Made by a program: the position numbers and the translations under genes. The notes below the pieces were generated by a model, which worked only from the letters and a program-made list of their open reading frames with translations, ran no database searches and was not told the origin of the DNA. From DSSM01 sp964484125 (GTDB lineage: Bacteria > Bacteroidota > Ignavibacteria > Tepidaquicellales > Tepidaquicellaceae), in contig CAZAEK010000046.1 in assembly GCA_964484125.1 (NCBI GenBank), positions 1-8,698 on the forward strand: a DNA stretch of 8,698 nucleotides, read 5' to 3'. Shown one piece after another: positions 6,346 to 8,698 of this stretch. Positions within the stretch are counted from its first letter, which is position 1, and the number at the start of each line of letters is the position of its first letter.

Positions 6346-7701
6346 ATGAAAAATATTTATTTATTTCAGGTGGTTTTATTGTTAAGTCTTTTACTATTTT
6401 CTGATAAAGTACATTCCCAGTTCTTCTGGGAAGAAAGGGTTGTTGGTGTCAGTGTTTCATTAAACTGTGTCTCAAATATTAACGGCTTAACTGCATGGAT
6501 ATGCGGAGACAGCTCGACTGTAATAAAAACGACAAATTATGGTTATAACTGGATTAATATATCTTATAATGGAATACCTTTAAATACCAAGCTTGTCTCA
6601 ATTACGGGAATCAATTCAAATATAGCTTTAGTTGCAGGTTTTAAAAATGATACTGCTTATCTTTACCGGACTTCAAACGGAGGGAATAACTGGATAAAAG
6701 TTATAGCTGAAAAAAACGGCTATTTCAATTCGATACAGATGAAAGATTCCCTGACAGGGTATTTATTTGGGAACCCTGTTGGTGGAAGATGGTCAATCAG
6801 GAAAACAACCGATGGCGGTATAAACTGGGATTCTACAGGATTATTTCTCAGCCGTTATTTCAGTGAAAAAGGTTATAGGAACAGTGCTGCAATAAAGGAT
6901 TCATTATTGATATTTTCATCTGACAGTTCAAGACTTTATTATTCTTTAAACGGCGGATATGCATGGCAGTTTTTCAATACGCTTCCCGAGACTACTGTAA
7001 CTTCTGTTTCGGTTTCAGCGTATTCTAACAATATCTATGGACTGTATATTGCCGGCCGAAATCTGAAATACACAACTAATATGGGGGTTAACTGGAGTTA
7101 TCCGGTTTTACCAGGCAGCGGGTTTGTAAGTGTTTTTAAATCACCCACAGGTTATTTTTTTTCTACTTTAAACTTTTACTGTAAAGGTTCAAATATTTAT
7201 TCAGGTTCCATAGGAACATATTACGTGAACTATACTGCACCATCGGGCAATTATAATCATTTAGATTATATGCGGATTTTTCAAAGCTGGGGACCGGGAG
7301 CAGTTTATGCTGTAAGAGATAACGGCGGAGTCAGCAGAGGTAACCTTGTTATAGATGCCATAATAATTATTTCATCGAAAATACCGGATTCATACAGTAT
7401 TGAACAGAATTATCCTAATCCATTTAACTCTGCAACTAAAATAAGGTTTGATACACGGGTTCTGCCAAATTCACTTAAAGGTGAAATGCGAGGCGGATTT
7501 GTAAGTCTTAAAGTTTATAATCTTCTCGGGCAGGAAGTTACAGAGCTTGTCGGAAAAGTTGTTCAACCGGGGCAATATGAAGCGATATGGAATGCGGGAA
7601 ATCTTCCAACGGGAGTTTATTTTTACAGATATTATGTAACGAACCCGAATACGAACGAAGTTGTTTACAATGTTGTTAAGAAAATGGTATTAACTAAATA
7701 A
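6346..7701 (+). CDS. Secreted protein with Asp-box/Ycf48-like repeats and type IX sorting domain
   Basis: A 451-residue exported protein of unknown specific function. The signal peptide covers residues 1-24 (cleavage probably after VHS). Five short repeats of the form T-T/S-x-G-G-x-N-W occur at 62-69, 109-116, 154-161, 200-207 and 243-250. These are Asp-box/BNR-like motifs as in Ycf48- and sortilin-type beta-propellers, so residues about 30-335 probably form a propeller. Residues 347-451 are a type IX (Por) C-terminal sorting domain: QNYPNPFNSATKIRF at 354-368, then YNLLGQEV, LPTGVYFYR, and a C terminus ending KKMVLTK. The protein should cross the inner membrane by Sec and the outer membrane by type IX, with the tail removed. 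No catalytic residues of sialidases are evident. The linker 369-384 looks longer than usual for this domain. A Shine-Dalgarno sequence is present; ferredoxin follows after 7 bp. Confidence 0.88.
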   Translation: MKNIYLFQVVLLLSLLLFSDKVHSQFFWEERVVGVSVSLNCVSNINGLTAWICGDSSTVIKTTNYGYNWINISYNGIPLNTKLVSITGINSNIALVAGFKNDTAYLYRTSNGGNNWIKVIAEKNGYFNSIQMKDSLTGYLFGNPVGGRWSIRKTTDGGINWDSTGLFLSRYFSEKGYRNSAAIKDSLLIFSSDSSRLYYSLNGGYAWQFFNTLPETTVTSVSVSAYSNNIYGLYIAGRNLKYTTNMGVNWSYPVLPGSGFVSVFKSPTGYFFSTLNFYCKGSNIYSGSIGTYYVNYTAPSGNYNHLDYMRIFQSWGPGAVYAVRDNGGVSRGNLVIDAIIIISSKIPDSYSIEQNYPNPFNSATKIRFDTRVLPNSLKGEMRGGFVSLKVYNLLGQEVTELVGKVVQPGQYEAIWNAGNLPTGVYFYRYYVTNPNTNEVVYNVVKKMVLTK

Positions 7702-7708
7702 TCTTTTA

Positions 7709-8056
7709 ATGAGTAAAAAAATAGATTCAAAGGCAGAAAAACTCAGTATAGGTGAAATAAAGCATCATATATTTCTGTGTGCAGAGCCGTCGAGTGATAA
7801 ATGTTGCAGAAGGGAAGATGGGATAAAGTCATGGATGTATTTAAAGAAAAAAGTTGCAGAAAATAAACTTTCAGGAAAGGGTGGAGTTTTTATTACAAAG
7901 GCAAACTGTCTGAAGCTATGCGACAAAGGACCTATAGCCGTAGTATATCCGGAGGGAATATGGTATCACAGTGTTACTCCGAAAGTAATTGATAAAATTA
8001 TTGAAAAACATATTTTTGAAGGAAAACCTTATAAGAAAAAACAAATAAAAAAATAA
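7709..8056 (+). CDS. Thioredoxin-like [2Fe-2S] ferredoxin
   Basis: A 115-residue cytoplasmic protein of the thioredoxin-fold [2Fe-2S] ferredoxin family (Aquifex/Shethna-type, also the NuoE C-terminal fold). It begins the domain with HHIFLC, then C24, the C32-C33 pair, and C67 and C71 in CLKLCDKGP. The expected ligand set is C24, one of C32/C33, C67 and C71. GPIAVVYPEGIWY (74-86) continues the family pattern. It is a stand-alone electron carrier, not a NuoE or hydrogenase subunit, since no partner is adjacent. The redox partner is unknown. The lysine-rich C terminus (KKKQIKK) may be disordered. It starts 7 bp after the secreted-protein gene and stops one base before the next start, so it is probably co-transcribed with both. 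No Shine-Dalgarno sequence is visible. Confidence 0.88.
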   Translation: MSKKIDSKAEKLSIGEIKHHIFLCAEPSSDKCCRREDGIKSWMYLKKKVAENKLSGKGGVFITKANCLKLCDKGPIAVVYPEGIWYHSVTPKVIDKIIEKHIFEGKPYKKKQIKK

Positions 8057-8057
8057 T

Positions 8058-8525
8058 ATGGCATTAGACGATTTACTTGATAAAGCTAAAGAAGCCGCAA
8101 CTTCTGTAGGCGAGAAAGTTGCAGAAATCACAAGCAGTATAATGGGAGATGAGCAGAAAGAGATTGAAGAGGAGTTTAAAGATAATTCAGGAGGAAAGCT
8201 GAAAGAAGTTGTCGAGCAGATTCAGAATTCATTGGCACTTATTACAAAATCCGGTTATGAATTTAAGGGAATCGGAGCTAATATCGGTATTTCTTTAGCG
8301 ATTACGCTTTCCTTTCATTACAAGAAAGATATAACAGAAGAAGACCGCAATGCTTTGCTTGAGGAAGCACAGGATAAAAAACTCATTAAGCTGATTTTAA
8401 AATTGCTTTTTAAAGCCGGAGATTTTTATAAATCTATTCAACTCGGAGATTATCAGCTTGATGTTGTTAATATTTCCCTTGGACTTTCCCCGGGAATGAG
8501 TGTGTCTTTTCAGAAAGTTAATTAA
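8058..8525 (+). CDS. Conserved-looking hypothetical protein, 155 residues
   Basis: I do not recognise this protein. There is no signal peptide, so it is probably cytoplasmic. Residues 1-40 look like a charged amphipathic helix (DDLLDKAKEAATSVGEKV, then an acidic stretch at 31-42). A Gly-rich break at 44-46 is followed by a helix (47-64), a hydrophobic strand segment (67-88, containing NIGISLAITLSF), a charged then Leu/Lys-rich helical stretch (93-128), and a second strand segment (132-154, NISLGLSPGMSVSF). The two strand segments resemble each other, suggesting two similar alpha-beta halves. No cysteines, metal-binding motifs or catalytic motifs are visible. It starts one base after the ferredoxin stop, hence probably the same transcript, and ends 6 bp from the 3' end of an opposing tRNA. 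Codon use resembles its neighbours. Confidence 0.8.
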   Translation: MALDDLLDKAKEAATSVGEKVAEITSSIMGDEQKEIEEEFKDNSGGKLKEVVEQIQNSLALITKSGYEFKGIGANIGISLAITLSFHYKKDITEEDRNALLEEAQDKKLIKLILKLLFKAGDFYKSIQLGDYQLDVVNISLGLSPGMSVSFQKVN

Positions 8526-8531
8526 GTTTTG

Positions 8532-8603
8532 TACTCCCGAGAGGATTCGAACCTCTAATATCTGATCCGTAGTCAGAGGGTTTATCCGTTAGCCTACGGG
8601 AGC
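8532..8603 (-). tRNA. tRNA-Arg(ACG)
   Basis: A 72-nt cloverleaf on the minus strand without encoded CCA. The acceptor is GCTCCCG against CGGGAGT, with a G1-U72 wobble, and the discriminator is A. The anticodon stem TCTGA/TCAGA encloses loop CTACGGA, giving anticodon ACG (8568-8570), read as inosine-CG for CGN Arg codons. The T arm is AGAGG-TTCGAAT-CCTCT. The D arm GGCT/AACC has one C12-A23 mismatch; A20, an arginine identity base, is present. The variable loop has 4 nt. A TAATAAT at 8609-8615 could be its -10 box. Confidence 0.93.
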
Positions 8604-8655
8604 GGACTATTATTAATCGTTGTAATTTATTAAAATTTGGAGATTCTTTAAAGGG

Positions 8656-8698
8656 AAAAAACTTTATTTGTTTTTTCTACAAACATACGACCCCTACG
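8656..8698 (-). repeat. Palindromic repeat copy 4, inverted and cut by the window edge
   Basis: Read on the minus strand this begins CGTAGGGGTC, then two bases, then ATGTTTGTAG (8677-8686). That matches the 3' stem arm, 2-nt spacer and tail of copy 2 at 78-98. The other stem arm would lie beyond the window. ATACGAC (8685-8691) matches the lead of copy 3. Past the tail a second weak inverted repeat, AAAAAAC (8656-8662) / GTTTTTT (8670-8676), adjoins it and may be part of the unit. Confidence 0.7.

Noticed and set aside
6346..7701. Sialidase (BNR-repeat glycosidase) assignment for the secreted protein.
   Set aside because: Asp-box-like motifs are present, but the arginine triad and other sialidase residues are not apparent; a generic Ycf48/sortilin-like propeller fits better.
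7916..8131. Minus-strand frame across the ferredoxin/unknown-gene junction.
   Set aside because: It is antisense to two well-supported, tightly packed genes and has no independent support.
8532..8603. Degenerate tRNA pseudogene.
   Set aside because: Only one D-stem mismatch and one G-U pair are seen; anticodon, T arm, acceptor length and identity base A20 are intact.
52..8698. Composite transposon bounded by inverted repeats.
   Set aside because: The enclosed genes are housekeeping and secretion genes with no transposase, integrase or target-site duplication. Dispersed repeats explain the inverted copies better.

Overview
The window looks like chromosome from an AT-rich bacterium of the Fibrobacteres-Chlorobi-Bacteroidetes group, most likely an Ignavibacteria/Chlorobi-type organism. 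The evidence is the QNYPNPFN-type C-terminal sorting domain of the type IX secretion system on the protein at 6346-7701, the near-absence of Shine-Dalgarno sequences, and A/T-rich translation starts. Placement below phylum is inference.

Layout. The left edge (1-211) has no gene. It carries three small palindromic repeat units and a plausible promoter. Three forward genes follow: a class I SAM-dependent methyltransferase, a type I QueF (preQ0 reductase of queuosine synthesis) whose start overlaps the methyltransferase stop by four bases, and class II fumarase (fumC). A strong hairpin at 2728-2750 acts as a shared terminator for fumC and the convergent genes. Reading leftward are two exported zinc metallopeptidases, an M28 carboxypeptidase Q-like enzyme followed 16 bp later by an M13 neprilysin/PepO-like endopeptidase, apparently one operon for peptide degradation outside the cytoplasm. 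A 167-bp divergent promoter region separates them from a forward cluster of three tightly packed genes: a secreted protein with five Asp-box/Ycf48-like repeats and a type IX sorting domain, a thioredoxin-like [2Fe-2S] ferredoxin, and an unrecognised 155-residue protein. A tRNA-Arg(ACG) lies on the minus strand only 6 bp beyond the last stop. The right edge enters another copy of the left-edge repeat family in inverted orientation.

Most genes are ordinary housekeeping or secretion functions. I see no defence system, mobile-element gene, CRISPR array or obvious new multi-gene system. The most informative unexplained signal is the dispersed hairpin repeat: three copies differ in stem sequence but keep pairing through compensatory changes, share a conserved tail, and recur inverted at the other end. 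The unrecognised protein at 8058-8525, with two similar strand segments, is the best protein-level unknown.
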